DNA of 64,000 bases from an uncultured Ignavibacteria bacterium (GTDB lineage: Bacteria > Bacteroidota > Ignavibacteria > Kapaibacteriales > UBA2268). Positions 63,501 through 64,000 of this stretch are shown piece by piece; position 1 is the first letter of the stretch, and each line of letters begins with the position of its first letter. Location of the stretch: positions 62,001-126,000 of the forward strand of contig CAIOZA010000142.1 of assembly GCA_903862655.1 (NCBI GenBank), written 5' to 3'. Under the pieces are notes generated by a model. The model ran no database searches, was not told the origin of the DNA, and saw only the letters and a list, made by a program, of their open reading frames with translations. A program made the position numbers and the translations under genes.

Positions 63501-64000
63501 ATCCTGAAAGAACGAAACGTTTGGCAAACGGTGAAAATATCAGTTTTGAAGTGAAGCATTATCATAAGAACGGTTCTATTATTGACCTTCATGTATCAGC
63601 GTGTTTGGTAAAATTTAATAACGAAAACACATTTGTTGCTTTCCATCATGTTATTACAGAACGCAAATTTGCTGAAAGAGCATTAAACTCATTAGCAACT
63701 AATTTTGCAGGTCTATCAGGTAAGGCATTTTTTGAAGCCATATCGAAACACATTGCCACAGAAATGGGAATAGACTATGTATATGTAGGAGAATTAACTG
63801 ATACTAAAGCTTCAGTTAATGTGCTAGGTGGTTTTGCTTTAGGTGAGGCAATGGGTGAAATGCTTTACAGTCTGTCAGACACCCCTTGCAGCGATGTGAT
63901 AAAAAATGACACCTGCCTATATCCCACAGGAATACAACAACAATACCCGAAAGACTATTTATTGCAACAAATGGGAATAGATAGCTATTTTGGAACTCGA
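60527..64000 (+). CDS. Multi-PAS sensor protein, probably histidine kinase (partial, runs off window)
   Basis: The frame is open from ATG 60527 to the window end (1158 codons, no stop), which is why the ORF track omits it. It begins MNSDNITKEELLQELQELK, a coiled coil, with no TM helix or signal. Eight PAS/PAC units follow, each ending in a D-I-T/S-E-x-K-x-A-E linker: ITEHKKAE, ISERKKAE, ITEQKVAE, ITVRKEAD, ITERKIAE, ITERKNAE, ITKRKEME and ITERKFAE. A GAF-like domain starts near residue 1050 (FFEAISKHIATEMGIDYVYVGEL). A kinase or other output should lie beyond 64000. PAS and GAF domains sense redox, light or small ligands; the ligands are unknown. It follows the hydrogen operon but is separated by transposase debris. 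Confidence 0.9.
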   Translation, partial: MNSDNITKEELLQELQELKVENESLKIKSQNFIIEPNQIEESLNISDERYRTILQTAMDGFWLTDSQLNFLDVNETYCRMSGYSREELLKMKVSDVEAIETPEVTAVRAKRIFELGEDRFKSQHYRKDGTKFDVEVSIQFRNIDKGCFIAFIQDITEHKKAEISLRENHRFLGNLISNLPGMVYRCKNNIDWSMQFVGEGCLALLGYKPEQLIQSGEIEFGDLIHQNDRKMVWDTVQSGIQAKQPFQMEYRIIDSSGAEKWVWEQGYGVYSNAGDLEFLEGFISDISERKKAENELIESEIMISSIINSTPDYIWSVNIQDFRLLTFNTGMQNYFTTNLGVVLKPGMTPGDVFANRKLGDMWNDIYRIVISKGYHSFEYTTSTGKSIIHYSLNLLKHGDTVFGISAFGRDITEQKVAEKAIQESHRLLKSTFDSLRDAVFIIDFKTTAIIDFNIAATEIFGYSQEEMIGNSTEFLHINKDALAEFRKHLSAGIAEKGYLFLPEFNMKRKDGTVFPTEHAVTPNIDENGVHIGWVSVVRDITVRKEADDKLRESLLTLDHVEQLTHIGHWTVNIIDGSFYHSDETKRIFGYEPSEYTLSVEEAIIAYHPDDRGDVIRYFNRAIETGEGYEFDLRVIQPGGNIRYVHSKGYAEKNEVGKVIRVYGVFQDITERKIAEQAIIESNDYNRQLFSSSQIGLALAKMTGELVDINQAYADIIGYSIEESLQLSYWDITPEKYAVKEQEQLKSLYENGFYGPYEKEYIHKNGTLVPVVLSGNIIERNGEKFIWSSVENITERKNAEQALKENEEKYRTLFETSNDAIMLYDNIGWVECNTRALTMFGCSREQFIGSNPINFSPPKQADGQSSAELAIVRINIAFEGKPQFFEWEHCKADGTLFTTEVSLNRLELEGKPYMQAIVRDITKRKEMENALQTSELEFRTLFEKASEGIIYLKPDIEIVEINEAFAKLHGYTVEEMRNIKLQELDVEDLSNVNPERTKRLANGENISFEVKHYHKNGSIIDLHVSACLVKFNNENTFVAFHHVITERKFAERALNSLATNFAGLSGKAFFEAISKHIATEMGIDYVYVGELTDTKASVNVLGGFALGEAMGEMLYSLSDTPCSDVIKNDTCLYPTGIQQQYPKDYLLQQMGIDSYFGTR

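Overview
The window is AT-rich and densely coded. It carries no rRNA and no CRISPR array. Four large secreted proteins end in type IX secretion (T9SS) C-terminal sorting tails, lipoproteins have SCKND-like lipoboxes, and a PNGase F-like protein and an OmpA barrel are present. This points to the Bacteroidota/Ignavibacteriota/Kapabacteria side of the FCB group. The assignment is inferred from gene content, not from a marker phylogeny. The AT-richness is a visual estimate.

Layout. 0.3-4.5 kb: a VOC protein, an Ogt-type DNA repair methyltransferase, a RelA/SpoT homologue with an altered hydrolase centre, and an isolated nuoJK pair. 4.6-8.2 kb: a secreted NlpC/P60 hydrolase and arginine decarboxylase SpeA with a long leader. 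8.3-16.4 kb: a PNGase F-related T9SS protein interrupted by a LamG domain, a Spy-like lipoprotein, a receiver-histidine kinase hybrid and an M1 aminopeptidase. 16.5-25.1 kb: EtfBA, a bifunctional nuclease-domain protein, a CAT-anticodon tRNA, a NatAB-type ABC exporter, a crotonase and MreBCD. 25.4-34.3 kb: a CtpA-type protease, an IgGFc-binding-like T9SS protein, a SpoU methyltransferase, a distant MqnA-like protein, an HD protein and an ion transporter. 34.4-43.6 kb: a lipoprotein, a thermolysin-family T9SS protease and a T9SS adhesin translationally coupled to an OmpA barrel.

44.1-50.6 kb (minus strand) is a complete late-pathway C30 carotenoid operon whose proteins closely resemble Staphylococcus staphyloxanthin enzymes. 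The order of transcription is DUF2141, CrtN, aldehyde dehydrogenase, CrtP, CrtQ, CrtO. The dehydrosqualene synthase CrtM is not in the window.

51.4-59.9 kb (plus strand) is a hydrogen/redox operon: Rex repressor, the three subunits of an NAD-linked (probably electron-bifurcating) [FeFe]-hydrogenase, a second [FeFe]-hydrogenase-like protein fused to a histidine kinase, a stand-alone receiver and a receiver-histidine kinase hybrid. It looks like a self-contained circuit in which NADH/NAD+ status is read by Rex and H2 or redox status by the hydrogenase-kinase. A giant PAS-rich sensor begins at 60527 and runs off the window. It is missing from the supplied ORF track because it has no stop codon here.

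Mobile-element debris lies between operons: an internally deleted IS3-family element with perfect 13-bp inverted ends, and three decayed IS200-like transposase fragments. The most unusual items are the hydrogenase-kinase circuit, the staphyloxanthin-like operon, the split PNGase F domain and the altered RSH active sites. All family assignments come from reading motifs and from remembered family sequences. No database search was run.
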